NCBI GenBank assembly: GCA_002361615.1
Contig: DETK01000032.1
Span: forward strand, 51,847-115,846
Source: Bacteroidales bacterium UBA3290
Lineage (GTDB): Bacteria > Bacteroidota > Bacteroidia > Bacteroidales > UBA932
DNA length: 64,000 nucleotides
Reading direction: 5' to 3'
Under the pieces are notes generated by a model that saw only the letters and a program-made list of their open reading frames with translations, had not been told where the DNA came from and ran no database searches. Shown one piece after another: positions 48,722-57,107 of the stretch; the stretch's first letter is position 1, and each line of letters begins with the position of its first letter. Position numbers and translations under genes: made by a program.

Positions 48722-49594
48722 ATGAACATTCTTGTGACAGGAGCCACGGGCTTCATCGGAACCCATCTGGTAGAAGAACTGCGAAAGAGCCACCAGCTGT
48801 TCATTCTGGGTCAGTTCCCGGGCGACCCGGAGAAACTCGGACTGCCGGGCTACATCGTGGATGACGACATCCCCCGCCTGGCGGAATATATACGGGAGCA
48901 TAAGATTTCCGGTATCATCCATCTGGCCTCGCTGTATCTGACCGTCCATAAACCCGAGCAGATCAGGACACTGGTCGATTCGAACGTCTTTTTCGGAACT
49001 TCCGTCCTCGAGGCGGCCTCGCTCTCCGGCTGTGTCCGCTGGTTCCTGAACACCGGTTCCATCTGGCAGAATTTCCGTTCGTCGAGTGACGCCTACCGGC
49101 CGGTGAATCTCTACGCGGCGACCAAGCAGGCCTTTATCGATATGGCGCGCTACTATACCGATGTTTTCGGCATCCGTTTCTGTACCTTGAAACTTTGCGA
49201 TACCTATGGCCCCGGCGACCCGCGTCCCAAGATTTTCAAGCTTTTCAAGGATTGCTCCGAAAGCGGGGAGGTGCTCAAGATGTCTCCGGGCGAACAGTTG
49301 CTGGACATCCTCTATATCTCCGATGTCGTCTCGGGTTTCTGCCGGCTCGTCGAGCTGCTTGCTTCCGATACGCAACTGGGCGAACAGTATGTCCTTTCGT
49401 CGGGTGAACAACGGAGCCTTCGTTCCCTGGCTGCGACTTTCGAACGGATATCCGGCCGGCCGCTTCCCGTTGAATGGGGCGGCAGGCCCTATCGCGACCG
49501 GGAAGTGATGGTGCCCTGGCGCGGACCGCTACTCCCGGGCTGGAAACCCAGTGTCGATCTGGAAACGGGAATCCGCCTCTTCCTTAATCTGTAA
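48722..49594 (+). CDS. NAD(P)-dependent sugar nucleotide reductase (AscF/RfbJ-like)
   Basis: Extended SDR of 290 residues. The Rossmann motif TGATGFIGTH is at 6-15. Ser113, Tyr131 and Lys135 (YAATK) form the catalytic set. In CDP-3,6-dideoxyhexose pathways an SDR of this kind reduces the 4-keto group as the last step (abequose, paratose or ascarylose synthase). After an epimerase it would give CDP-L-ascarylose (inference). The start is ATG 48722, one base after the epimerase stop. The flippase gene begins at once. Confidence 0.85.
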   Translation: MNILVTGATGFIGTHLVEELRKSHQLFILGQFPGDPEKLGLPGYIVDDDIPRLAEYIREHKISGIIHLASLYLTVHKPEQIRTLVDSNVFFGTSVLEAASLSGCVRWFLNTGSIWQNFRSSSDAYRPVNLYAATKQAFIDMARYYTDVFGIRFCTLKLCDTYGPGDPRPKIFKLFKDCSESGEVLKMSPGEQLLDILYISDVVSGFCRLVELLASDTQLGEQYVLSSGEQRSLRSLAATFERISGRPLPVEWGGRPYRDREVMVPWRGPLLPGWKPSVDLETGIRLFLNL

Positions 49595-49598
49595 TCGC

Positions 49599-51020
49599 GT
49601 GCCGGAAATCAACATATCGAAAAAAGACGTCCTCTGGGGCTATGTGGCTACCTTTTTTCAAGTAGCCTCCGGCCTGGTAGTGCTGCCGTTCATCCTCCAC
49701 TTCCTGACGAAAGAGGAAGTGGGCTTGAACTATATCATGCTGACGGTCGGTGCCATGGTGTCGCTCTTCGATTTCGGTTTCACGCCCCAGTTCGGCCGCA
49801 ACTTCTCCTATATTTTCAGCGGGGCGACCGATCTGGCGAAAGAAGGCCTGCAGAATGCGGTCGGTGAAAAGACGAATTACCGCTTGCTGAGGATTCTGAT
49901 CGACGTGGCCAAAATGGTTTACAGCCGGATTTCCCTGGTTGTGCTCATCCTCATGCTGACGGCCGGTTCGGTTTATATCGGCCATGTGACAGAAGGTTTT
50001 TCACTCGTCAAGAATTCGCTGGTCATCTGGATCGTCTATTCGCTCTCCACCTTCTTCAACCTGTACTATTCCTATTTCTCCTCCTTGTTGGTCGGAAAAG
50101 GACTGGTGATGGAGTCCAAGAAGGCGATGATCGCCTCCCGCCTGGCTTACATCATCCTGGCCATCGGTTTGATCTATGCCGGCCTGGGCCTGCTGGGTGT
50201 CGTGACTGCCAATCTGATCGCACCTTTCATCCTGCGCTATCTGGCTTACCGCTATTTCTTTACGGCGCAGATGAAAGGGGATCTTTCGCCATATGCTTCT
50301 TCGAAAGAAGAGCGTTCCCATTATTTCAGTATCATCTGGCACAACGCGCGCAAGATCGGCCTGGTGATGGTCGGCAGTTATGGCATCAACCGTTTCGGCC
50401 TTTTCCTGGCAGGTCTTTTCCTCAGCCTGGAAGAGGTAGGCTCCTATGGCCTGATGACCCAGCTGGTCAATGTGACGGTTTCCCTGGCCGCCAATTATTT
50501 CTACGTTTCCGAGCCGCAGTTCGCCCTTTTCAAGGTGCGGGGAGAAACCGAACGCCTGCTCAAGCGTTTTGCCCTGACCATGAATGTCTTCTATCTGGTC
50601 TTCGCGGTCGGGACGCTCTTCCTGATCTTCTGCTGCCCGCCGTTGCTGGAACTGATCCGCTCACAGTCCGTCCTTCCGGGGTGGCCGGTGCTGCTGGTCT
50701 ATTCCATCGTCATCCTGCTTGAGCAGAATCATTCCCTCTTCTCGAGCATCATTGTCGTCGGCAACGAGGTCCCATATGTCAAGCCGGCGCTTCTGTCGGG
50801 CCTGGCCATCGTCATTGGCAGTTACCTCACCCTCCGTTTTACAGGCTGGGGCATCATGGGCCTGATCCTGGTCCAGGGCGCCTGCCAGCTGGCTTACAAC
50901 AACTGGAAATGGCCCCTTGTCGTCTGCCGGGATTTCCGGATTTCCTTCCCGCGTTTCCTCCAGGTCGGCATGCAGGAATCCCTGAAAAAGGCCGGCGATT
51001 TCCTTCACCACAGACTTTAG
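49599..51020 (+). CDS. Wzx-like polysaccharide flippase
   Basis: Polytopic inner-membrane protein of 473 residues with about twelve helices, fitting the oligosaccharide flippase (MATE-like, MOP superfamily). Conserved-looking patches are VLPFILHFLTKEEVGLNYIML, VSLFDFGFTPQFGRN and GLFLAGLFLSLEEVGSYGLM. It would move the lipid-linked repeat unit across the membrane. The start is uncertain: GTG 49599 lies 4 bases after the previous stop, whereas GTG 49551 would overlap that gene; no ATG is near. No wzy polymerase was recognised in the window. Confidence 0.85.
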   Translation: MPEINISKKDVLWGYVATFFQVASGLVVLPFILHFLTKEEVGLNYIMLTVGAMVSLFDFGFTPQFGRNFSYIFSGATDLAKEGLQNAVGEKTNYRLLRILIDVAKMVYSRISLVVLILMLTAGSVYIGHVTEGFSLVKNSLVIWIVYSLSTFFNLYYSYFSSLLVGKGLVMESKKAMIASRLAYIILAIGLIYAGLGLLGVVTANLIAPFILRYLAYRYFFTAQMKGDLSPYASSKEERSHYFSIIWHNARKIGLVMVGSYGINRFGLFLAGLFLSLEEVGSYGLMTQLVNVTVSLAANYFYVSEPQFALFKVRGETERLLKRFALTMNVFYLVFAVGTLFLIFCCPPLLELIRSQSVLPGWPVLLVYSIVILLEQNHSLFSSIIVVGNEVPYVKPALLSGLAIVIGSYLTLRFTGWGIMGLILVQGACQLAYNNWKWPLVVCRDFRISFPRFLQVGMQESLKKAGDFLHHRL

Positions 51021-51023
51021 GCG

Positions 51024-52034
51024 ATGATGAACGGTCTTTTCGACAAGCACGATTTCTTTGCGGACAAAGCCTCCGTCCCTTCCCGTCTCGCATGGGGGGA
51101 TCCGCAGAAGTGCCCCGATCCGCACGTGACGGTCATCATGCCCGTGTACCGTCGTCCCGACTATTTTGCGAAAGCGCTGGCCTCCGTCCTGCAGCAGGAT
51201 TTTACGGGTGCTTATGAAGTGGTTGTCGTCGATAATAATCAAGAGACGGACAGCCCCAACCAGGCCGTCGTGGAACAGGCTGCCGACCCGCGAGTGCTGT
51301 ACTACCGCAATGCGGAGAATCTGGGCATGTACCAGAACTGGAACCGCGGCATCGAACTCGCGCGCGCACCCTATGTGACTTTCTGCCACGACGACGACCT
51401 GCTGCTGCCCGGAGCGCTGCGGATCCTGCTGCAACTGGCTCCTGCAGTCGGGCAGGCTTGTGTCCTTTCAGCCTATCATACAATCGATGAAAACGACAGG
51501 ATAACGGGGACGACATTGCAGCACAAGCCGCATCTTGGCATTATCCAGCCTCGGAAGCTGGTCCGATATACCCGTCTGGGCCAGTACCTGGGCAATGTCT
51601 CCTGCGGAGACGGTTGCCTGTATCACCGGCAGTCCTTGTTGGATGCAGGAGGGTATGACAGTGACTTCTATCCTGCCGCCGACTATGCCCTGCATGTGGC
51701 CTATGCCCATTTCTACGGCGCTTGGATCAACCCTGAGCCTACGGCTTGTTACCGGGTCGCGGACAACGAATCCAGCAAAGTGTATGAGGCGTTCCCGGAT
51801 GCGATGAAGAAGGTCCATCTCTGCATGGCTGCCCGGCGCGGAAAACCTTCCCGCTTGCTGACGCGTTTTATCGAGGCGATGTATGCTAACAATCGGGATA
51901 TGTCCCGGCGTGCCTGGGGAGGTGCGGACAAAACCGGACGGACGATGACGGCCGGCCAAAGGTTCCTGGTCGGAGTGGCGCGGCGGCTGAATGCCGTCAA
52001 TTATTATGCTTTCGGGCGGCGGTCATCCGTCTGA
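51024..52034 (+). CDS. Family 2 glycosyltransferase
   Basis: GT-A fold transferase of 336 residues. Motifs: VTVIMPVYRRPDYFAKALASV at the N-terminus, VVVDNNQ, and the nucleotide/metal motif FCHDDDLLLPGA. The acceptor region has DGCLYHRQSLLDAGGYDSDFYPAADY. Predicted to add one sugar to the surface repeat unit; donor unknown. It follows the flippase by 3 bases and ends the plus-strand operon, overlapping the next minus-strand transferase by 38 bases. Confidence 0.88.
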   Translation: MMNGLFDKHDFFADKASVPSRLAWGDPQKCPDPHVTVIMPVYRRPDYFAKALASVLQQDFTGAYEVVVVDNNQETDSPNQAVVEQAADPRVLYYRNAENLGMYQNWNRGIELARAPYVTFCHDDDLLLPGALRILLQLAPAVGQACVLSAYHTIDENDRITGTTLQHKPHLGIIQPRKLVRYTRLGQYLGNVSCGDGCLYHRQSLLDAGGYDSDFYPAADYALHVAYAHFYGAWINPEPTACYRVADNESSKVYEAFPDAMKKVHLCMAARRGKPSRLLTRFIEAMYANNRDMSRRAWGGADKTGRTMTAGQRFLVGVARRLNAVNYYAFGRRSSV

Positions 52035-52932
52035 CCTTGTCGATGACCATATTGACCGGAGCGACAAAGAGGCTGTGCAATACGATTTTCAGGTAAGCCC
52101 CTTTGCCATAGTTGGTCGTGACGATCTTCCGGATATCCGTCAATACGTAGGTGTGCTTCGTGGGGCGGATGACTTCGTTGAAGTAGAAAAACTCCAGAAA
52201 GGAGAAGACATCTTTCTTGACGCTCTGGAACGTGTCTTCGCTGATCCGCTTTTCTTCTTTCAGGCCCCGGATGATGTCCAGGAAGGTGATGCCGAACGCT
52301 TCAAAAGGATTGTACCCACCTTTCCCGGCATCATCCTGCAGGTATTGATACGGGACGTTCCAGATGATGCAGCGGCTTTCTTCCCGCAGTTGGAACAGGA
52401 AGAGGGTATGGGGGAAGGTGCTGTTGACGGGTTTTTCGCGCATCCCCTTCATATCGTCTCTCCAGACGGCAGTCCCGGCGCTCCAGCTGGAGAAATAGGA
52501 CAGGTTCCGGACGAACGAATCCATATTGGGACAGTCGATGACCGAGGGACCTTTGACATGGCCGTTTCCACAGTAGATCAGCGGCTTGGAATCCTGGTAT
52601 TCCCTGACCAGACCGATCAGCTTGTCGATGCTTCCGGGAAGCAGCACGCAACGGTGGTTCAGCATCTTGCAGAAGATACCGCTGCATTTTTCAAAGGCAT
52701 CGACCTGATTGGTGAAGCCGGCCGAATCGGTGGGGTAGTATCTGAGGTTGGGCTGCGCCAGGGCTGCGACGGCCTTTTCCAGTTCCGGATTGCGGGCATT
52801 GTCGGTGATGACGACTTCGAACAGCGAGTTATCCACCTGCTGGCTGTAGATGCTGGAGAGGAGCGGACCTACCCAGTCTACGCGCCCGTTGGTGGGAATG
52901 CAAAGGGACAGGAGCGGTTCAGGCGTTTCCAT
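51997..52932 (-). CDS. Family 2 glycosyltransferase
   Basis: GT2-type protein of 311 residues: LLSLCIPTNGRVDWVGPLLSS, FEVVITDNAR and a tail of mixed helices. The expected DxD is not clear: the equivalent segment reads MLNHRCVLLPGS, so the metal-binding motif may be degenerate. Overlaps the preceding epimerase gene (same strand) by 14 bases, so the two form a short minus-strand operon, and converges on the plus-strand GT2 with a 38-base overlap. Confidence 0.83.
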   Translation of the reverse strand: METPEPLLSLCIPTNGRVDWVGPLLSSIYSQQVDNSLFEVVITDNARNPELEKAVAALAQPNLRYYPTDSAGFTNQVDAFEKCSGIFCKMLNHRCVLLPGSIDKLIGLVREYQDSKPLIYCGNGHVKGPSVIDCPNMDSFVRNLSYFSSWSAGTAVWRDDMKGMREKPVNSTFPHTLFLFQLREESRCIIWNVPYQYLQDDAGKGGYNPFEAFGITFLDIIRGLKEEKRISEDTFQSVKKDVFSFLEFFYFNEVIRPTKHTYVLTDIRKIVTTNYGKGAYLKIVLHSLFVAPVNMVIDKVRRMTAARKHNN

Positions 52933-53851
52933 CCATCACGAAGCTAGCGAACCGCTGGATTCCTTCCTGGATACCAAGCGGTTGGAAATCAATCATGTCC
53001 TGGATCCTGTCGATAGCCAGGACGACGTGGGAGACGTCCTCCTGCCGGGCCGGAAGATAGTGGACGGACACCTCCAGGCCGGATACCTCCTTGAGGATCC
53101 GGAGGATATCGTTGACACTGTACCCGACGCCGCTTCCGACATTGAAGGTTTTGTCGAAAGCGTCTTCCTTCCCGAGAAGGGAGAGGGTGGCCTGCACCAG
53201 GTCGTCGATATAGATGTAGTCGCGGACGGCGATGCCGTCTCCCCAGACTGAGACGGCCTCTTTGCGCAGCGCCTTTCCCAGCGCGACCGCAATGAGCCCC
53301 TGTCTGCCGTGCAGGTTCTGCCCCGGACCGTAGGCATTCGACGGGCGGAGGATCAGATACCGGAGCCCTTGCGTACGGTGCATATAGCGGATGCTTTCTT
53401 CCATCATCTGTTTGGACCAGCCGTAATGGGAGATGGGGGCCAGCGTATCTTTTTCGGTAAAGGGCTCGAAGGTGGAACGCTCTCCATAGACGGTACCGCC
53501 GGATGAGAAGTACACCAGTTTGACGTGATGCTTGCTGCAGAGCTCCATCAGCCGGATGGAAGGGGCGACGACTTGCTCGAATTCCTTCTCGAAATCCGCG
53601 AAACCACAGCCCGGAACCAGCGTCGAGACCAGATGGATGACGGCCTGGATATTTTCCTGCACGAGGATGGTTTCCAGTAATTCCGTATCGGACAATGAAC
53701 CCCGGTAAAGGTGGACGGGCAGATGCTGGATCCTGTCGACGGGTGCGGAAACGGGCTCCAGGACCGAGACGACGTGCTCTCCCCGAAGGGATAACGCGGT
53801 GGCAAGATGGGAACCGATGAACCCGGCTCCGCCGAGGAGAAGAACACGCAT
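52919..53851 (-). CDS. GalE-like NAD-dependent sugar nucleotide epimerase
   Basis: Extended SDR of 310 residues. GGAGFIGSH lies at 7-15, the Ser of FSSGGTVYG near 117, and Tyr143/Lys147 in YGWSK. RPSNAYGPGQ and GDGIAVRDYIYIDDLV are classic UDP-hexose 4-epimerase motifs. Likely makes UDP-galactose, UDP-GalNAc or a uronic acid for the surface glycan; exact substrate not readable. Start at ATG 53851, 19 bases after its -7 box; an upstream extension of the frame is rejected. Confidence 0.88.
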   Translation of the reverse strand: MRVLLLGGAGFIGSHLATALSLRGEHVVSVLEPVSAPVDRIQHLPVHLYRGSLSDTELLETILVQENIQAVIHLVSTLVPGCGFADFEKEFEQVVAPSIRLMELCSKHHVKLVYFSSGGTVYGERSTFEPFTEKDTLAPISHYGWSKQMMEESIRYMHRTQGLRYLILRPSNAYGPGQNLHGRQGLIAVALGKALRKEAVSVWGDGIAVRDYIYIDDLVQATLSLLGKEDAFDKTFNVGSGVGYSVNDILRILKEVSGLEVSVHYLPARQEDVSHVVLAIDRIQDMIDFQPLGIQEGIQRFASFVMDGNA

Positions 53852-53870
53852 GGCAGGGTACTTAATGCTG

Positions 53871-53878
53871 CAAAGATA
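53871..53878 (-). promoter_or_regulatory. -7 box (TATCTTTG) of the epimerase/GT2 pair
   Basis: TATCTTTG on the minus strand, 19 bases before the epimerase ATG; half of a divergent promoter region. Confidence 0.7.
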
Positions 53879-53900
53879 CAAATATAATCCCTAACTTTTG

Positions 53901-53908
53901 TACCTTTG
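53901..53908 (+). promoter_or_regulatory. -7 box (TACCTTTG) of the acyltransferase gene
   Basis: TACCTTTG on the plus strand, 30 bases before ATG 53939. It overlaps an in-frame TTG and so rules that out as the start. Confidence 0.7.
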
Positions 53909-53938
53909 TGGACAGAACAGAAAACCCGTCAACGGCTC

Positions 53939-54955
53939 ATGCAGCAGCAAAGGATAGGATACATAGACACTGCCAAAGGGCTTCTGATTCTTTTCCTGCT
54001 CTTCGGCCACTGCAGGATCCTTGCGTCCTGGCAGGGGCTGGACGATCCCGTCCTTCATCTGATGGGAAAGGGGATCGGGCTCTACCGTCCGTTCTTCATG
54101 CAGACGTTCTTCCTGATCACGGGCTTCTGCTCCACCTTCAGTATCGGGTTCCTGCCTTTCCTTTTGAAAAACCTCAAGACCCTGCTACTGCCTGCTGTGC
54201 TGCTCGATTTGCTGTGCTATGGGATCATGGCTGCCACTGGGAGCGTCGAGGAGTCCTTTGTGGCGCATCTCGCAGGCTTCGCCTCCTGGCTGAAGACGGG
54301 CGGACCCTGGTTTATCTTTGCCCTGCTGTGGGCGAAGCTGCTGTTGTGGGGTATATCCCGTCTGAAACGGCCCTGGCAGATCCTGCTGGTTGCCGTCTTG
54401 TACCTGTTGGGACTGGCGCTCAACCATTTTGAAAGATTTGATAACTTCTTGTGGCATCGTCACGCCTTGCTGGCCGTCCCGTTCCTGTATGGCGGTTTTC
54501 TGCTCAAAGGGAATATGGAGCGGATCCAGAAGTATCTGCTGCCTGCCGGCCTTGTCGGCATGGCTTTGATTGTCGCCGAGAACCTGGTGGCGCATTTTAC
54601 TGCGTTCACCCTTCCGGCCAACGATATCTTCATCGATGTGGATTTCTTCAATTTTCCGCTGCATTTCGTGAATGCGGCGGGAGGATCCGCTTTCGTTTTC
54701 TGGCTGGCGCGGCGGCTGGTGAAGAGCCGTATGTTGTCGCTGCTCGGACTGGGCTCCCTGCTTGCGTACTTGATGAACGAGACCCTTCAGGTCCCGGTGA
54801 TCCGCTTGTTGATGCCGGTCTATCCGTCTGGCAGCATCGTGGGCTGCCTTTGCTTCCATTTGGCCGCGTATGTCCTGTGCGTAGCCGTCAGTTGTCTGCT
54901 CATCTGGCTGATCTACAAGCATCGGGCTTTGTCCTGGATTGTGGGCAAGTTTTGA
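53939..54955 (+). CDS. Acyltransferase family 3 (OafA-like)
   Basis: Integral membrane acyltransferase of 338 residues with about ten helices. The N-terminal motif RIGYIDTAKGLLILFLLFGHC holds the conserved Asp and His of the family (the usual R-x10-H arrangement), and FFMQTFFLITGF follows. Predicted to O-acetylate a sugar of the surface glycan. It has its own promoter. The WbsX-family gene starts 33 bases downstream with another -7 box between them. Confidence 0.84.
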   Translation: MQQQRIGYIDTAKGLLILFLLFGHCRILASWQGLDDPVLHLMGKGIGLYRPFFMQTFFLITGFCSTFSIGFLPFLLKNLKTLLLPAVLLDLLCYGIMAATGSVEESFVAHLAGFASWLKTGGPWFIFALLWAKLLLWGISRLKRPWQILLVAVLYLLGLALNHFERFDNFLWHRHALLAVPFLYGGFLLKGNMERIQKYLLPAGLVGMALIVAENLVAHFTAFTLPANDIFIDVDFFNFPLHFVNAAGGSAFVFWLARRLVKSRMLSLLGLGSLLAYLMNETLQVPVIRLLMPVYPSGSIVGCLCFHLAAYVLCVAVSCLLIWLIYKHRALSWIVGKF

Positions 54956-54965
54956 GGATATGTGT

Positions 54966-54973
54966 TATCTTTG
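54966..54973 (+). promoter_or_regulatory. -7 box (TATCTTTG) of the WbsX-family gene
   Basis: TATCTTTG, 15 bases before ATG 54989, just after the acyltransferase stop. Confidence 0.65.
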
Positions 54974-54988
54974 CTAATCGTTCCGTGT

Positions 54989-56161
54989 ATGGAAAACAAT
55001 AGAGTCATCGCTTTTTATCTTCCGCAGTTCCACCCGATTCCGGAGAATGACGCGTGGTGGGGACCCGGTTTTACGGAGTGGACGAACGTGGCGGCCGCCA
55101 AGCCCTTGTTCCGGGGCCACGTGCAGCCGCGCATTCCGGCCGACCTGGGCTTTTACGACCTGCGTCTGCCTGAAACGCGCGAAGCACAGGCGGCACTGGC
55201 GCGCGAGGCCGGCATTGAAGGATTCTGCTACTACCATTATTGGTTCGGCGGGGGCAAGCAGCTGCTGGAGCGCCCTTTCAACGAGGTGGTGACCAGTGGA
55301 AAACCCGATTTTCCTTTCTGCCTGTGCTGGGCCAACCATACATGGGCCTCTTCGACCTGGACCAATGCCAAGTCCCGCAAGCAGGGCTCCAAGATACTGA
55401 TGGAGCAGCGCTATCTGGGGACGGCTGATAACGAGCGGCATTTCCGTACGTTGCTGCCGGCCTTCCGCGATCCGCGCTATATCCGGGTGGACGGCAAGCC
55501 ACTGTTCGCCATTTTCGATCCATTCAATTTCAAGAACGCCGAGTCTTTCATGGCGCAATGGCGGCAGTTGGCTGCGGAATACGATATGCCCGGCATCCAC
55601 TTCGTGGCCGTAGTCCGCACGGCCAATCCGAGCTCCGTGGCGAAATCCCGTCTGCAAGGAGAGGAAGATCCTGAAGCGGTGGCACGGGAACGCGTCAGGA
55701 GCGTGCTGGCCCAAGGCTACGATGCCGTGACGACCGACAACCACCAATACGCGCAAATTCATGCAAAAGGGCTGTGGCAGAATGCTTTCCATGATTTTCT
55801 GGCTCAGTATCTGGGTATCCGCCGTCCCTTCCGGTTCCGCCAGTCCGAGATCAATGCCTATATGCTGCTCAAGCTGGAGAAACGCGACAATATCTATCCG
55901 ACCCTGGTCCCGAACTGGGACCGCACGCCCCGTACGAAGGAAGATTCCATCTATGTGGACAGCACGCCGGCCGAGTTCGAAAAGCTGGCGCTACGGGCTT
56001 TCCGTCTCGTAAAGAAAAAGCCACAGGAACACCGCATCGTCTTCCTGAAATCCTGGAACGAATGGGGGGAGGGCAACTATATGGAGCCCGACCGGCAGTA
56101 CGGCCACGGCTACATCGATGCGCTGCGTCGCGCTATGGACGCTTCTGAAAAAGAGATCTGA
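54989..56161 (+). CDS. WbsX-family glycosyltransferase/GH99-like protein
   Basis: A 390-residue protein of the glycosyltransferase WbsX family (GTWbsX), which has a GH99-like TIM-barrel fold. Diagnostic features: RVIAFYLPQFHPIPENDAWWG at the N-terminus, FCYYHYWFGGGKQLLERP, FCLCWANHTWA, and near the end FLKSWNEWGEGNYMEPD. Found in many O-antigen and rhamnan loci; whether members transfer or hydrolyse sugars is not settled. Start at ATG 54989 after its own promoter box. The 3' end overlaps the convergent GT10 gene by 29 bases. Confidence 0.87.
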   Translation: MENNRVIAFYLPQFHPIPENDAWWGPGFTEWTNVAAAKPLFRGHVQPRIPADLGFYDLRLPETREAQAALAREAGIEGFCYYHYWFGGGKQLLERPFNEVVTSGKPDFPFCLCWANHTWASSTWTNAKSRKQGSKILMEQRYLGTADNERHFRTLLPAFRDPRYIRVDGKPLFAIFDPFNFKNAESFMAQWRQLAAEYDMPGIHFVAVVRTANPSSVAKSRLQGEEDPEAVARERVRSVLAQGYDAVTTDNHQYAQIHAKGLWQNAFHDFLAQYLGIRRPFRFRQSEINAYMLLKLEKRDNIYPTLVPNWDRTPRTKEDSIYVDSTPAEFEKLALRAFRLVKKKPQEHRIVFLKSWNEWGEGNYMEPDRQYGHGYIDALRRAMDASEKEI

Positions 56162-57107
56162 AGAATTCCAGCAAGCCCCACGGGCTGATCCGGTAGAGGA
56201 TTTCCTTGAGACGCGCCCGCTTTTCAAACGTGCTTCGCGCGAAAGCGCGGCTTCGGCGGCGTGCCCGTTCGAGCGGCTGGTCGAAGATGCTGGAAAGGAA
56301 GGCGAGCAGGTTTTCCTCCATCCGGTCGATGTCGCGCTCAGGCCCGGTGAGTGCGGGCGTGCGCATCATCTTGAGATAGAGTTCATCGTTCTGGTCGATG
56401 CGCCGGATGGCATCGATGACTTCGCTCCAGGAGCGGAAATCGTGGCAGTTGACGAAGGCCTGTGTGTTGAACTCCCTGCCAATGAATGGGTTGCCCCAAT
56501 AGATCGGGATGGTCTGGGCCGCGAAGGCATCCATCAGGACAGGGGACGTGTAGCCCGGCTGACTGCATTCCTCGAAGGCGATGCTGAATTTGCAGTTGGC
56601 CAGGAAGGGCTGCTTCTCGGAGACGACGCCCTCAAGGGTATTGCGGAGCGCGCCGCCCGCTTCTACGGGCCGGTATTCGGAGAGGCGGTCGAAGAACAGG
56701 CTCCGCTCCGGCGTCTCTTCCTCCGCACCGTAGTGGAAACCGCAGAAGCAGCCTTTGCTCCGGATATTGTCGGAAGTGAAGTAGGTCTTGTCGTTCATCT
56801 GGGCGAAGGTCTCCCGGTCGAGATAGTAGGCCGGGAAGCGGAAGTACCGGTCGCCCAAAGTAATGTAATCCAGCCCGATCGCGTAGTCGCAGAAATTGAA
56901 ATCGGGTGTGATGTCCTCCCGGGTGTAGAAGATCTTCACGCAGTCGTAGCGCAGGTGCCGTTCCCCGTAATTCGAATAGAACAGGTAGTCCGGTTCCTTG
57001 CTCAATTCGACCTGATAGTTTTGCAGGAGCATGCGGTAAAGCAGGCTCTTCTCGGGCTCGAAACCCGGCTCGAAATCCACGAAAGCGACTTTGATCAGTT
57101 TACCCAT
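56133..57107 (-). CDS. GT10 family (alpha-1,3/4-fucosyltransferase-like) glycosyltransferase
   Basis: A 324-residue GT-B transferase of family 10. The family core appears as FSIAFEECSQPGYTSPVLMDAFAAQTIPIYWG, the equivalent of the usual FEN-YVTEK motif but with the VTEK segment altered (YTSPVL). FYTREDITPDFNFCDYAIG is the N-terminal family patch. The short C-terminus lacks the heptad repeats of Helicobacter enzymes. Donor would be GDP-fucose, but the altered motif means a different sugar is possible. No GDP-fucose biosynthesis gene is in the window. It is the last gene of the minus-strand chain starting at dnaN and overlaps the GT2 upstream by 8 bases. Confidence 0.8.
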   Translation of the reverse strand: MGKLIKVAFVDFEPGFEPEKSLLYRMLLQNYQVELSKEPDYLFYSNYGERHLRYDCVKIFYTREDITPDFNFCDYAIGLDYITLGDRYFRFPAYYLDRETFAQMNDKTYFTSDNIRSKGCFCGFHYGAEEETPERSLFFDRLSEYRPVEAGGALRNTLEGVVSEKQPFLANCKFSIAFEECSQPGYTSPVLMDAFAAQTIPIYWGNPFIGREFNTQAFVNCHDFRSWSEVIDAIRRIDQNDELYLKMMRTPALTGPERDIDRMEENLLAFLSSIFDQPLERARRRSRAFARSTFEKRARLKEILYRISPWGLLEFFRSLFQKRP

